From: Aurantiochytrium sp. KH105
Taxonomy: Eukaryota > Sar > Bigyra > Thraustochytrida > Thraustochytriidae
NCBI GenBank assembly: GCA_003116975.1
Contig: BGKB01000307.1
Coordinates: 1 to 40,525, forward strand
Direction of reading: 5' to 3'
DNA: 40,525 bases
Positions 17,780-27,062 of this stretch are shown here, piece after piece (position 1 is the stretch's first letter; each line of letters opens with the position of its first letter). A program made the translations under genes and the position numbers. The notes beneath the pieces are model-generated. The model was given only the letters and a program-made list of their open reading frames with translations, was not told the origin of the DNA and made no database searches.

Positions 17780-19387
17780 ATGTCGATCGTAGACGACCGC
17801 TTGGTGTACCACTGCATTCGCAGGTTTTTCCAGGTCTGCGCCATCTCCTTTTACAGCAGCTTTGATGTGCGCGGACTGGAGAATCTGCCCGCGGAAGGCG
17901 AGCCGACGCTGCTGTGCTTTAATCATGGCAACTCGCTGACGGACTCGGTGGTGCTCATCTCGCAGACGCCACGAGTGATTCGGTTCTGCGCCAAAAACAC
18001 GCTCTGGGACATGCCGGTCGTAGGGTCGCTCATCAAGGGCTCGGGCGCGGTGCCCGTGTTCCGGCGGCGCGAGCACGGTGACAAGGCCACCGAGTTCAAC
18101 GTGGACACTTTTAAAGCCGTGTACGGTGCTTTGGCCAAGGGGAACTGCGTTGGCTTCAGCCCCGAAGGCGCCTCCTCGTTTCGGTCGGAGGCTTTCAAGT
18201 TCAAAGACGGCGTGGCGTACATTGCGCTCGAGGCCGTGGAGCAAGCCCTCGCGCGTGGCGACAAGGACTTTAAAATCAATATCGTGCCGGCCGTCATGGT
18301 GTGGACGCACCGCGAAAAGTTCCGCAGCGACGTGATGCTGCGTTACCGCCCGCCTATCGTGGTGGACGCCTCGTACGTAAAACCGGGTGTGCCGCACAAA
18401 CAGGCCGCCAAGGAAATTATCGCCATGCTCGAGGCTGAGTACCACGAGAACATTTTGAGCGCCCCAGACTGGCAGGCGGCGCGTCTTGCGATCGCGGCGA
18501 CGCGAATCCAGCGACCGCTCGGCACCTTTATGAGCTTGTCGACGTACATGTACTTTTTGCGTGGCTGGATGCAGATCTTTAAGATGCCTGCGGAGACTCC
18601 GCTGAAGCCTTTGGCTCGCGAGACGGCCAATCGAATCGAGTCTGTGGCTGCTGCGACTGGATCCGAGGCCAAGGACGCTCGGACAGTCGGTGAGGTGTTG
18701 GCATCGCTCCACGAGTACCAGAAAATGCTCGAGCTCGTCAAGGTCAAGGACGACCGCATTCGGCGTATTGAGATGAACGGCGGGGTACGGCCGTCGATGA
18801 TGCGGTGTCTGCGTATCATTGCTTACCGCATGACGCTGTGCTCGACCTTGTTCACAGTGGCGGCGCCGGGCTTGGCGATTTGGAGCCCTGTGTGGTTTCT
18901 CATCAAGCGCAAGGAGCGCTCGCTGCTGAGCAAGGGCGTCGGCTGGGTGGACTCTGTGGCTGAGAACAAGATGATTGTTGGCTTTTTCGGTCTCCTCACC
19001 ATGGGTGTTCTCTTTAACGTGGCGGCGCCCGTGGTCTTTTTGTACCTCTGGCTGACGATGCGGCTCTACGAGGAAGCTGTCGCGTCTGCGCGTTCCATTT
19101 GCGGGATTTACCGTCTGATGGTGATTCCGGGCCGGGATTTGCGCAAGCTCCTGGCTCTCCGTCTGCGCGCCAAGTGGCACGTTTTGCAGGCTGTGAGTCT
19201 ATTCCCCAAGTCCTCGGCGGACCGCATTATGGAGGAGTGCGGAGATGATATCTACGCGGACAAGTCGACGGAGGATGTTGGCCGACCTCGTTGGTGGACG
19301 AACTTCAACCCGATGCGCCGTCGTAAGAAGGATTGGAACGAGGTTTTGCGTCTGATGGATCACGCCACGATGGACTACGTGGAGTAG
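17780..19387 (+). CDS. Glycerol-3-phosphate/DHAP acyltransferase, Gpt2/Sct1-like
   Basis: This enzyme should transfer an acyl group from acyl-CoA to sn-1 of glycerol-3-phosphate (or DHAP), the first step of phospholipid and triacylglycerol synthesis, at the ER membrane. The 535 residues show the PlsC fold: motif I NHGNSLTD at 48-55 with H49 and D55 spaced H-x5-D as in fungal Gpt2/Sct1, a VPVFRRRE motif II near 91-98, and FSPEGASS (motif III) at 126-133. A VPAVMVW segment at 169-175 matches motif IV. Two C-terminal membrane segments lie at ~351-374 and ~398-427. Met at 17780 (aggATG) begins conserved sequence. It is convergent with the fatty-aldehyde dehydrogenase gene, 239 bp away. Substrate choice between G3P and DHAP cannot be read from sequence. 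Confidence 0.85.
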   Translation: MSIVDDRLVYHCIRRFFQVCAISFYSSFDVRGLENLPAEGEPTLLCFNHGNSLTDSVVLISQTPRVIRFCAKNTLWDMPVVGSLIKGSGAVPVFRRREHGDKATEFNVDTFKAVYGALAKGNCVGFSPEGASSFRSEAFKFKDGVAYIALEAVEQALARGDKDFKINIVPAVMVWTHREKFRSDVMLRYRPPIVVDASYVKPGVPHKQAAKEIIAMLEAEYHENILSAPDWQAARLAIAATRIQRPLGTFMSLSTYMYFLRGWMQIFKMPAETPLKPLARETANRIESVAAATGSEAKDARTVGEVLASLHEYQKMLELVKVKDDRIRRIEMNGGVRPSMMRCLRIIAYRMTLCSTLFTVAAPGLAIWSPVWFLIKRKERSLLSKGVGWVDSVAENKMIVGFFGLLTMGVLFNVAAPVVFLYLWLTMRLYEEAVASARSICGIYRLMVIPGRDLRKLLALRLRAKWHVLQAVSLFPKSSADRIMEECGDDIYADKSTEDVGRPRWWTNFNPMRRRKKDWNEVLRLMDHATMDYVE

Positions 19388-19471
19388 ACACTCGCGACTC
19401 GTTGCAAGTGAAACAAAAGTATAGAACAACAAATGATAAAGGCCCATGAACCAACAACTTACGAGTCAAGG

Positions 19472-19484
19472 TTTTTTTTTTTTT
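19472..19484. repeat. T13 run in the convergent acyltransferase/ALDH space
   Basis: A run of 13 T lies in the 239-bp tail-to-tail space between the acyltransferase and the aldehyde dehydrogenase. Read on the minus strand it is an A run about 145 nt past the ALDH stop. It could be part of a 3' processing region or a simple homopolymer. Nothing else distinctive is visible in the space. Confidence 0.4.
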
Positions 19485-19626
19485 GGCGTGCTAGCAATAA
19501 AGGGTCCAGCCCGAACCAACCAGAAAATTCCAGCCAAAAAAGGAAATGATGGGAGCAAGCAATCCATCATTCATACACAAAGAAAGTTTGTTTCTTCTCA
19601 TTCATTGTCAAGCGGATAATTGCCGT

Positions 19627-21186
19627 TTACATTCTGGAGCGGAGGTGTTGATGCGCAATGTAGGCAGTCATGAGGGTGATGAGGAAGTTCTTCTTGTCGG
19701 TGATAAAGTTGGTCAACTGCGTAAAGTGAAAGGAAACCTTGGGATGCAGTCCAAGCCTGAGCACGGCCTCGTCGAGCGAAGAGTAAGGGGGGTAGCGCTG
19801 CGGGGCATCGAGCAATGTGCCGCGGCGCATGACGGCCTTGTGGTGGGAAAAGGCGTCGAACGAACGCTTGCCGTGGTAAGATCCCATACCCGAGGCACCG
19901 ACGCCACCAAAGGGCAGCTCCGAGTTGGAGAGATGCACGACGACATCGTTGATGAGGGCCGCGCCAGAAGAGGTGAGACGCAGTGCACGCTCAGCAAGCT
20001 CGTTATCCGACGTGAAGCAGTAGAGCGCAAGGGGCTTGGGGCGCGCGCGGATGAAAGGCAGCACCTGTCCGTCAAAGTCGCGGTAGCGGAAGATGGGAAT
20101 GAGAGGTCCAAAAATCTCGTCCTGCATGAGGGCCGAAGACTCGAAGGCGTGCATGTCAGTGCCAAAGTCAAAGACGGAAGGCGCAATGAAGCGGTCATTG
20201 GCGTCATTCTCGCCGCCGTGTACAAGGTACTGCTTGGCGTCCTCAACGCAGCCGTTGAGACGGCGGAAAGCGGCATCGTTGACGATGCGACCAAACCACT
20301 TTGTCTTTTGCGGGTCGCGGCCATAGAACTGCACAATGGTGCGCTTGAGGGTCTTGATGAAGTCGTCGGCGATTGCCTCATGGACCATAAAGTAGTCGGG
20401 GCGCACGCAGGTCTGACCGGAGTTCATGAGCGCGCCCCAGGCGCAGCGTTTGGCGGCGATGGCAAGGTCAGCCTTGCGGTCAATGACGCAGGGCGACTTG
20501 CCACCGAGCTCGAGCACGACGGGGCAGAGCTGCTTGGCAGCGGCCTCTGCGACGACCTGACCGACAAAGGGGCTGCCGGTGAAGAAGATCTTGTCTAGCT
20601 TTTGCTCGAGCAGGCTGCTGGTGATGTGGCGGTTGCCCTCGACGGCGCGAATGCATTCCGGGTCCATGTACTTTTGCACGAGACGGCAAATGGTGTGGCT
20701 GCTGGTCTCCGAGTAGGAGCCGGGTTTGATGATGGCGCAGTTTCCAGCGGCGATCGCGCCAACGAGCGGATGCAGCGAGAGAAGCACGTTGTAGTTCCAG
20801 GCACCGAGAATGAGGACGACGCCGAGGGGGTCCTTTTGCACCATACTTTGAGAAGGGGTATTGAGCAGGCCCGATCCGACATGCTCGTCGGCCATCCAGT
20901 GGTCAAGGTGCTGCTTGGCCTCGTAGATCTCGCCGCGCACGAGGGCGATCTCCTGGAACCAGCCTTCGAGGTCGCTCTTGTGGATGTCGGCGTACATGGC
21001 CTTGCAGAGGTCATCGCAACCCTCGGTGAGAAGCTTGTCGAGGGCATCAAGCTGCGCCAGTCTCCATGCCTTGCTGCGTGTCTTGTCGGTGTTGAAGGTC
21101 TGGCGCAGGCCTTCGACAATGCCCGGAATGTCCTCCGGGTCCACGGACGCTTTGAGGGCACCAGCCTCTTCGGTGGGACGCGGCAT
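19627..21186 (-). CDS. Aldehyde dehydrogenase, ALDH3 (fatty aldehyde) type
   Basis: This enzyme should oxidise aldehydes, probably long-chain fatty aldehydes, to acids using NAD(P)+. The 519 residues cover a full ALDH fold: GAWNYNVLLSLHPLVGAI at 128-145, nucleotide-binding FFTGSPFVG at 201-209, general base E226 in VLELGGKSP, and nucleophile C260 in NSGQTCVRPDY. Later blocks EIFGPLIPIFRY and LPFGGVGASGMGSYHG are intact. The short, partly hydrophobic C terminus (NFLITLMTAYIAH) could be a membrane anchor as in ALDH3A2-type fatty aldehyde dehydrogenase. The ATG at 21186 (agaATG) is chosen because the 123 upstream in-frame codons translate simple repeats, including poly-Gln. The M13 peptidase gene lies upstream on the same strand. 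Confidence 0.9.
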   Translation of the reverse strand: MPRPTEEAGALKASVDPEDIPGIVEGLRQTFNTDKTRSKAWRLAQLDALDKLLTEGCDDLCKAMYADIHKSDLEGWFQEIALVRGEIYEAKQHLDHWMADEHVGSGLLNTPSQSMVQKDPLGVVLILGAWNYNVLLSLHPLVGAIAAGNCAIIKPGSYSETSSHTICRLVQKYMDPECIRAVEGNRHITSSLLEQKLDKIFFTGSPFVGQVVAEAAAKQLCPVVLELGGKSPCVIDRKADLAIAAKRCAWGALMNSGQTCVRPDYFMVHEAIADDFIKTLKRTIVQFYGRDPQKTKWFGRIVNDAAFRRLNGCVEDAKQYLVHGGENDANDRFIAPSVFDFGTDMHAFESSALMQDEIFGPLIPIFRYRDFDGQVLPFIRARPKPLALYCFTSDNELAERALRLTSSGAALINDVVVHLSNSELPFGGVGASGMGSYHGKRSFDAFSHHKAVMRRGTLLDAPQRYPPYSSLDEAVLRLGLHPKVSFHFTQLTNFITDKKNFLITLMTAYIAHQHLRSRM

Positions 21187-21235
21187 TCTCCGACGAGAAG
21201 TGGTCACTCGTACTGCTGTTGCTGTTGCTGTTCGA

Positions 21236-21280
21236 TGCTGCTGCTGCTGCTGCTGCTGCTGCGGCTGCTGATTCTGATTT
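21236..21280 (-). repeat. CAG trinucleotide array in the ALDH leader
   Basis: About eleven uninterrupted CTG units, with two more after a single interruption, lie 50-95 nt upstream of the ALDH start; in the gene's sense these are CAG. The reading frame upstream of the ATG is open and would encode poly-Gln, but the conserved protein starts after it. This is a classical unstable microsatellite. Confidence 0.75.
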
Positions 21281-21492
21281 TGGTCTTTGCTTTCTCGCAA
21301 GCTTTCTTTCTTTTTATTTTTTATTCTTTCAGCCTCCCCTTTTACGCAGGCAGCTACTACAGCAGCTGTCTGTCTCTTGCGCACACACCTTGTTTGCGCG
21401 CAGCAGCGCACCCCTTGCCCCCTATGAGGTACGCCTTCCTTTGGCATGACATGATGGGATGCCCTCCCATGCGCGAGCGAGCGACAGCAACG

Positions 21493-21535
21493 ATGGCGAT
21501 GGCGATGGCGAGAGCGAGAGCGAGAGCGAAGGCTT
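21493..21535. repeat. GATGGC/GAGAGC hexamer array upstream of ALDH
   Basis: Consecutive hexamers, first GATGGC and then GAGAGC, lie about 310-350 nt upstream of the ALDH start. They are one of several different simple repeats that precede genes in this window. Confidence 0.6.
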
Positions 21536-21703
21536 CGCTCATGATAAGCCTTCATCCCTGTGACCTGTCACGTCATGTCATGTCTTGATGTTTTTAGACC
21601 ATAGTGGGGATAGACACCTACCCATACCTACCTGCCAGGCTTATTTGCTTGCTATACCTACCTGCCCTTCTCAAGATCATACAAACGGATTGACTGAGCA
21701 AGC

Positions 21704-24388
21704 CTACCAGACCTCGCAGCGCGTCCCAGCATTCATGGGAGAACCCGAGGGACATTTGAAGGCCGAAGCAAAGGGACGAAAATTTTGCAGCGTGCCGATG
21801 ACCCGGAAACGAGCGGGCGCGTGGACATCGTTGAGGACGACCTTTTCGAGGGATTGGTCGCGGGTCTTGGAGCACCAGGTGCGCGCGAAAGCTACAAAGA
21901 AGAGCTGGTCCGAGGTGTAGGTCTCGAGCCCAGGAAGTCGCTTGAAGAAGGTGCCGAGGTTGTCGCTGGACTCGGCCCGCTGACGCGCGGCATGATAGGC
22001 GGTGTACGCCTGCTTGAGGCCAGCGTTGTCGGCAAGATTCTCGCCGAGCGTGAGGTTGCCGCGGACATGCGCAGCGCCGCCGAGGACCTTGAAGTGCTCG
22101 TACTGCTGGCGAACACAGTCCGTGCGCTTTTGAAAGGACTTGTACGTTGCAGGCTCCCACCAGGTCTGCAAGTTACCGCGGGCATTGTACTTTGCGCCAA
22201 CGTCATCAAAGCCGTGCGAAAGTTCGTGGCCAATTACAGATGCGATGCAGCCGTAGTTTAGGGCGGGGACGTGGTCCTTGTGGAAGAGCGGCGGCTGCAG
22301 GATGCCCGCGGGAAAGACAAGCTCGTTGTTGGCGTTTGAATAGTAGGCGTTTACCTCGACGGGATTCATGTGCCATTCAGTCTTATCTACAGGTTCACCA
22401 AGTCGGTCGAGAACGCGCGCAAGGCCAAGCGCATCCGCACTGAGAAGATTGGAAAAGTAGTCTGTGACGGAGATCTCGAGAGTGGCGTACCTCTGTTGCA
22501 GTGCCTCGTCGTCCATGACAAAGTCCGGGTAGCCAATGCGAAAGCGACTGGCATCGACCTTTGCACGTGCCCGCGTGCGCGTGGTTTCATCCATCCAGTC
22601 GAGAAGGTCGAGGTTGGACTTGAAACTGGCCTGAATGTTTTCGACGAGAGCCGAGGCCTCGGTGCGCGATTCCTGCGTAAAGTGCTTGTCGAGGAAGAGG
22701 CGCGCGACGAGGAAGCCCATGTTACTGCGCGCGCGCGCCACGCAGCGTTTCCATCGTGGCGTCGGTGACTCAACGCCAAAGACGGTCTTGTCAAAGACCT
22801 CGTCGTTGCGAAGAAAGTGCTCAGAGAGATGTGGCGAATAATGGTACACGATGCGAAAGTAGAGGTAGTCCCGCACGGTGACAAGCTTTGTGTCGGCCAA
22901 AAGATTTTGCAGTTTTTCCAGAAATGCAGGGGACTCTACCGTGACACTTTGCAAGGCACGCAGGGCTTTGGCATCGGCGCCATCCAGCGCGCTCTTGATG
23001 TAGCGCGCGAGACCCAAGAGAGGCATGAGCGCGTCAAATTCGCTGAGGGAAAGCTCGGTGTTGGAGAGCGAGGGATCGCGGAGACGTTCGGGCGGGTCCA
23101 TGATGGTGGCGAGTTTTTGCTCGAGCCGCACGAGGTCCCGGGCGCGAGCGGCCGACATTGCATCTGGTCCACGCCAGGCCGTGAGCTGCGCAACAACGAG
23201 ATCTTGAAGAGCAATGAGCGAGGAGTCGGTGTCGACGTCCTTGCCCAGGTAACTTGATCGTCCCGGAAGTGCGAGGTTTCCCTGCACAGCGTAGACGACG
23301 TTTTGGGTTGAGTTGTGAACAGCGGCGCCAATGCCAAAGTCTAACAAGGCGCCGACGCTGGATCGATGCATGGCCGCAAGGATACTTCGTAGGGAGCTCC
23401 AGTGACTTGCTGTCCACGTTGCGTTGTTGGGGTCAAAGTTCCATCTGTGGAGCCCAAAGGATTCGGCGGCACGGTCAAGCGGGGCGGCTCCAGCGGCGTT
23501 GATGCGGTCCATGTCCATGCAGGCGGCGTAAAATTCCCGAGGTTTGCGTAGCAATTGTTTGTGTTGTTTTTGTTGCTTGTCGTTGCTCGTGTCGGGTGCA
23601 TCATCGACAGGATCGAGAATTTGACGCAAGGCTTGCAAGTTTCGATCCGAGACGAGGCTCAGTGTGGAGACGCGTGTATCGGATGGTTCTAATGGGTGAT
23701 TGGCGATCCACTCGCCGCACACGTGGTTGTAAAAGTCATCGCAGGGGTCGACGGACGCGTCGATGCTGCGGAGGAGATCGCTGGCGGCCTCGACACAAGC
23801 GGGCGTCTCACAAATGGTGGCTTGTTGCAGCTGAAGCTCCTCGAGACGATCCGTACGCAGACCGACGCTCATGAGCGCGAGGATGAGAATGGCACAGCCG
23901 AGAGTGAGCGCTTTTTCCAGCGGGCTAAGGCGCGCCCAGGTGTGGCCCGCGCCGCACGCTGCAGAGTCGTCCGCCCCCGCGGGTCCTCTTGCGTACACTT
24001 CGGACCCTGTGTTTGTTTCTGCGAAGAAGGATCTCTGTGCATCCCAATGCGACCCGCCATCGTCATCGTCGTCGTCGTCGCCGCCGCCGCCGCCGTCTCC
24101 GTTGCTGTCGTTGTCGTGAATGCCGTGGCGACGGCCACGTCCTCGGCCCAAGCCCAAGCCCAGAGGTTCGTTTGTGCCTTGGTCGTCGTCGTCGTTGTTG
24201 ACGCCGTTGAGAAAATGCCCCTCGCGCGCAGCCGCAGAAGCCGCGTTCTCCTCCAAGTCGCCGCGCCCCGCCGGGTCCACGCGCGCGAGCTCCATGGTCT
24301 CTGGGCGGCGCGGCGCAGCGAGCCTCGCTTTTGCTCCGCTCGCTGCCTCTCTCGCTCGAGATCCAAGATAGCCTTTTTTCCGCCTCAT
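21704..24388 (-). CDS. M13 family (neprilysin-like) zinc metallopeptidase, type II membrane protein
   Basis: This is a zinc endopeptidase of the neprilysin/ECE family, acting on peptides outside the cell or in a lumen. In the 894-residue form, residues 1-157 are a cytoplasmic tail with Asp and Gly runs, ~158-176 is a single membrane anchor, and the rest is the ectodomain with conserved Cys. Key sites: NAYYSNANNELVFPAGILQ (680-698), zinc motif HELSH (H721, E722, H725), third ligand E783 in GENLAD with D787, and the family-typical C terminus CEVW. The M13 N-terminal part begins at CVEAAS…LLRSIDASVDPCDDFY. A second Met at 24295 with excellent context (accATGG) is an equally plausible start and gives 863 residues. 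The gene is divergent from the exchanger gene. All catalytic residues are present, so it should be active. Confidence 0.92.
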   Translation of the reverse strand: MRRKKGYLGSRAREAASGAKARLAAPRRPETMELARVDPAGRGDLEENAASAAAREGHFLNGVNNDDDDQGTNEPLGLGLGRGRGRRHGIHDNDSNGDGGGGGDDDDDDDGGSHWDAQRSFFAETNTGSEVYARGPAGADDSAACGAGHTWARLSPLEKALTLGCAILILALMSVGLRTDRLEELQLQQATICETPACVEAASDLLRSIDASVDPCDDFYNHVCGEWIANHPLEPSDTRVSTLSLVSDRNLQALRQILDPVDDAPDTSNDKQQKQHKQLLRKPREFYAACMDMDRINAAGAAPLDRAAESFGLHRWNFDPNNATWTASHWSSLRSILAAMHRSSVGALLDFGIGAAVHNSTQNVVYAVQGNLALPGRSSYLGKDVDTDSSLIALQDLVVAQLTAWRGPDAMSAARARDLVRLEQKLATIMDPPERLRDPSLSNTELSLSEFDALMPLLGLARYIKSALDGADAKALRALQSVTVESPAFLEKLQNLLADTKLVTVRDYLYFRIVYHYSPHLSEHFLRNDEVFDKTVFGVESPTPRWKRCVARARSNMGFLVARLFLDKHFTQESRTEASALVENIQASFKSNLDLLDWMDETTRTRARAKVDASRFRIGYPDFVMDDEALQQRYATLEISVTDYFSNLLSADALGLARVLDRLGEPVDKTEWHMNPVEVNAYYSNANNELVFPAGILQPPLFHKDHVPALNYGCIASVIGHELSHGFDDVGAKYNARGNLQTWWEPATYKSFQKRTDCVRQQYEHFKVLGGAAHVRGNLTLGENLADNAGLKQAYTAYHAARQRAESSDNLGTFFKRLPGLETYTSDQLFFVAFARTWCSKTRDQSLEKVVLNDVHAPARFRVIGTLQNFRPFASAFKCPSGSPMNAGTRCEVW

Positions 24389-24686
24389 TCTTTCCTTCTC
24401 TACTGGTACTATAGCTCTACTGCATATCGCACAGACGCATCGCCCAACACCTTTCCGCTTGTCTGCCGGGTTTCCTCATCCCTCCATCGCGCGAAGCAGC
24501 CTGCGCGTGCTCAGCCTTTCCGTAGCTTGTGCCGCGTCCCATCCTGGCCGGCGCCCCGCTGGGAGGCACGGACGTGAACAGGCCTGAACGGACGTGTAGT
24601 AAGGTAAGTCGCGGCTGAGCAGTGGCAGGGAGGCGAGGCAGCAGAGCCGCAACGGAGCGACCAGCCAACGGCCGCGACGTGCACGC

Positions 24687-24721
<35 letters not shown>

Positions 24722-24909
24722 TGGGCGTGGGCGCAAGCGCGTACGAGCGAGCGAGCGAGCGAGCGAAGAGGCGGAGCGGGCGACGCAGCGGGCCCGCGCG
24801 GAGAGAAGTCTGGAGTACGCTGAAGGAAAAAAGGAAGCAACGGAGCCGCAAGCCTGGCAGACAGGAAGGCGAAGAGTAGACCCACCCCAGCCACTACTCC
24901 CCGTTTTCC
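24389..24909. promoter_or_regulatory. Bidirectional promoter region between M13 peptidase and exchanger genes
   Basis: This is a 521-bp head-to-head space. The exchanger-proximal half carries a nine-unit GCGT array and a CGAG array (annotated separately). The peptidase-proximal half is mixed T/C-rich sequence. I see no gene; Arg/Ala-rich frames over the arrays on both strands are translation of repeats. Confidence 0.5.
24687..24766. repeat. GCGT and CGAG tetramer arrays in the exchanger leader
   Basis: Nine perfect GCGT units (24687-24722) are followed, after 21 nt, by five and a half CGAG units (24744-24766). The CGAG array ends about 143 nt before the exchanger ATG, a distance like that of the AGCG array before CDC73. 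Alternating purine-pyrimidine GCGT could adopt Z-DNA, which is inference. Confidence 0.75.
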
Positions 24910-26514
24910 ATGATGTCCCCGCGAACTTGGGTGACGAGAGCAGTGGCCGTGACGGCTGCGGCCGGTCTTTGGGGTCTGAGCGCGGCAGCGGCGACAGAGA
25001 CGGAGGATGACGTGGTGCTCGCTAGCGATGAGGGAAACGAGGAAATGGGGATGAAATTGGCCAAGGCTTTCGGTCTCCCGGTCCTGATTTTCTTTTGCTT
25101 TGTCGCGCTGGCCCTTGTGTGCGACGACTACCTTGCGCCGTCGCTGGAAGCTCTTGTGAAGCGCTTCAAGATTCCGCACGACGTAGCAAGTGCAACGTTT
25201 TTGGCGTTTGGCTCATCGGCGCCCGAGATTAGCATCAATTGCGTGGCGACAATTCATGGGAAGGTAAGCCTTTCACTGAGCGCAGTCCTGGGCTCCGGCA
25301 TCATTGCATACACGGTGATACCAGCGGCGTGCGTTCTTGTTTCCAAGGGCCAGGTATTGCACTTGGAGGCGGTGCCATTGGTACGCGACGTGGTCTTTTA
25401 CGCTGCAGCGCTATCGGCCTTTGTCGTGTTCACGTCGGAGGAAGCCTTTGCGCTCAATCAAAATTTGATCTTGCTGGGTCTCTTTGTCGTCTACCTCGGA
25501 GCGATGGTCGTCTTGGGTAAATTCTACCACGAGGCCGATAGCGGTGGCGACGACAACGCAAGGACTCATGCTTCGATCGTTCGCCAGAACATGGAGAATG
25601 CAGCTGCTCTGAAAGCGGAGCGTGATGATATTGGTGATGACGAGGAAAAGGGAGGTCAACATGAACGCAAGCACTTGCTGACAAGGTTCAACACAGACTC
25701 GACGATTCCACACCACGCTGCTTATGGAGACGACGACCTTGTGGGCCTCAAGGAGAAGAACCGGTACGGCGCGGCACCTCACAATCCTTTTGAGAACGAA
25801 GTCGAGGAGATGCGCGGACGTAAAGAGCTCGCTGAAGCGCAAGGGTGCTGCATGCGGGTCCTGGACATTATAACCATCCCGCTGAATCAACTTTTCCACG
25901 TGACAATTCCTCCATTTTGCTGGTCCGCACCAGCTGATGACGACGGCAACGACGGAGACAGCGCCACGGACAGTGGCGACGATGAGAATGCAATTGAAAA
26001 GACGTGGCCTTTGACCATGTTTCTGTCGCTGGTCTACGTTGCAATCTTTAGCGAGCTTGTTCTCGTGCTGACGACGAGCTTTGCGGAGGTCGTGGGACTT
26101 TCGCACAATGTTGCGGGTTTGACAATTGTGGCGCTCGGCGCCCAGGTCCCGGATCTCTTTGCAAGTATGTCGGTTGCGAAACAGGGCGAGGGTCCAAGCT
26201 CGATTGCGAATGCAGTCGGCTCGCAGATTATTAACATTTTGGTTGGCATTGGGGGGCCCTTTTTAATCTCCAACCTGCGCACTGGAGTTCCTGTGCAAGT
26301 AGGCGCGGGCGGTGCAGGCGGCGAGCTTATCATGACTGGCGTGATGATGCTTTTCTTGGTTGTGGTCTTTTCAGTCCTGTGTTTCCGGCACATGTTCTGT
26401 AAGGCGCGGCCCTCGCGCAAGCCAGAGCTCACCAGTCTAGATGCTGTCATTCTCGCATCTCTCTACGTTGTCATGCTCGTGGTCCTCGTGGGCTCCCAGA
26501 TAATCGTCAAGTGA
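24910..26514 (+). CDS. Cation/Ca2+ exchanger of the CaCA superfamily (NCKX/NCX-like)
   Basis: This membrane antiporter should move Ca2+ against Na+ or another cation. The 534 residues show a signal-peptide-like N terminus (~1-28), a first membrane bundle with the alpha-1 repeat FLAFGSSAPEIS (98-108), and a large acidic cytosolic loop (~205-365). A second bundle carries the alpha-2 repeat IVALGAQVPDLFASM (406-420) and AVGSQIINILVGIG (435-448). The order matches SLC24 (NCKX) and SLC8 (NCX). Odd: where NCKX has GSNVFD the sequence has GSQIIN, so the Asp linked to K+ dependence is N442. In alpha-1 the usual Asn after GSAxF is replaced (GSGIIA, A133). The acidic E106 and D415 remain. Two adjacent ATGs open the frame. 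Family is sure; ion specificity is not. Confidence 0.85.
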   Translation: MMSPRTWVTRAVAVTAAAGLWGLSAAAATETEDDVVLASDEGNEEMGMKLAKAFGLPVLIFFCFVALALVCDDYLAPSLEALVKRFKIPHDVASATFLAFGSSAPEISINCVATIHGKVSLSLSAVLGSGIIAYTVIPAACVLVSKGQVLHLEAVPLVRDVVFYAAALSAFVVFTSEEAFALNQNLILLGLFVVYLGAMVVLGKFYHEADSGGDDNARTHASIVRQNMENAAALKAERDDIGDDEEKGGQHERKHLLTRFNTDSTIPHHAAYGDDDLVGLKEKNRYGAAPHNPFENEVEEMRGRKELAEAQGCCMRVLDIITIPLNQLFHVTIPPFCWSAPADDDGNDGDSATDSGDDENAIEKTWPLTMFLSLVYVAIFSELVLVLTTSFAEVVGLSHNVAGLTIVALGAQVPDLFASMSVAKQGEGPSSIANAVGSQIINILVGIGGPFLISNLRTGVPVQVGAGGAGGELIMTGVMMLFLVVVFSVLCFRHMFCKARPSRKPELTSLDAVILASLYVVMLVVLVGSQIIVK

Positions 26515-27062
26515 GAAGGTTTTAATGGTGCGTCTTGTCACGTCCATTATGATTGGTGGTGAGTGGACAGGGGATGTGCAATTCATGTAGCCTAGAAATT
26601 TTAAAGTAATAATCAAAACGAATCATTGTCAGTCGAATTAGCCTTGATGATGTTGTTGTGGATCGTCAATGGAAACGTATGACTGTCGGTCGTCAAAGTC
26701 GGATCCGAGTTCTTCGAGAGACGCCTCATTTTCCTATGAGCTTGAGCGACTGCTTCGCAAGCGAAAATCGCATGCGCCCATCGTCGTTGCCTCTACTATC
26801 TTGCCGTTCTTTCCAAAATTAGTGGACGAGTGAGACGCGCTGGCGATTGCAGCTGCGAACAACGTAAAGGGGTCAACCGCTTGAACCGAAATAAGAGAAA
26901 AGAAACATGGAAAGGAAAAGGAAGAAAAAAGAAACGAGCTTGTAAAGTAAGGAATCAATGTTGTCTTGTTGCATCTAAAGCATGTATTACGCCTTTGGCA
27001 AATGTTTGAGCGCTTGGGCTCCACCTCCTCTCCTTTTTTCTTTGCCCCCCTTTTCTTTCTCC
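26515..27062. other. Convergent intergenic region between exchanger and tandem 4-TM genes
   Basis: This 548-bp tail-to-tail space should contain both 3' UTRs. It has a purine-rich tract (about 26900-26940) and a strongly pyrimidine-rich tract ending at the neighbour's stop codon (about 27023-27062), which is purine-rich in that gene's sense. No gene is supported. A 196-codon minus-strand frame spanning 26734-27324 overlaps the next gene out of frame and is rejected. Confidence 0.45.

Larger units (their letters stand above)
21187..21703. other. Leader of ALDH and 3' region of the M13 peptidase gene
   Basis: This 517-bp space separates two minus-strand genes. It holds no gene. It contains a CTG array (about 21236-21280; CAG in the sense of ALDH) and a GATGGC/GAGAGC hexamer array (about 21493-21535). 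A pyrimidine-rich stretch near 21300-21350 and several TACCTACC units near 21620-21665 are also visible. Both CAG and GAGAGC-type repeats would lie in the transcribed leader if the transcript starts near 21550. Confidence 0.5.

Noticed and set aside
19546..20598. 350-codon plus-strand frame antisense to ALDH
   Set aside because: Same reason: shadow of a high-GC coding gene.
20602..21588. 328-codon plus-strand frame antisense to ALDH
   Set aside because: ALDH motifs and active-site residues are intact on the minus strand; the plus frame shows no family features.
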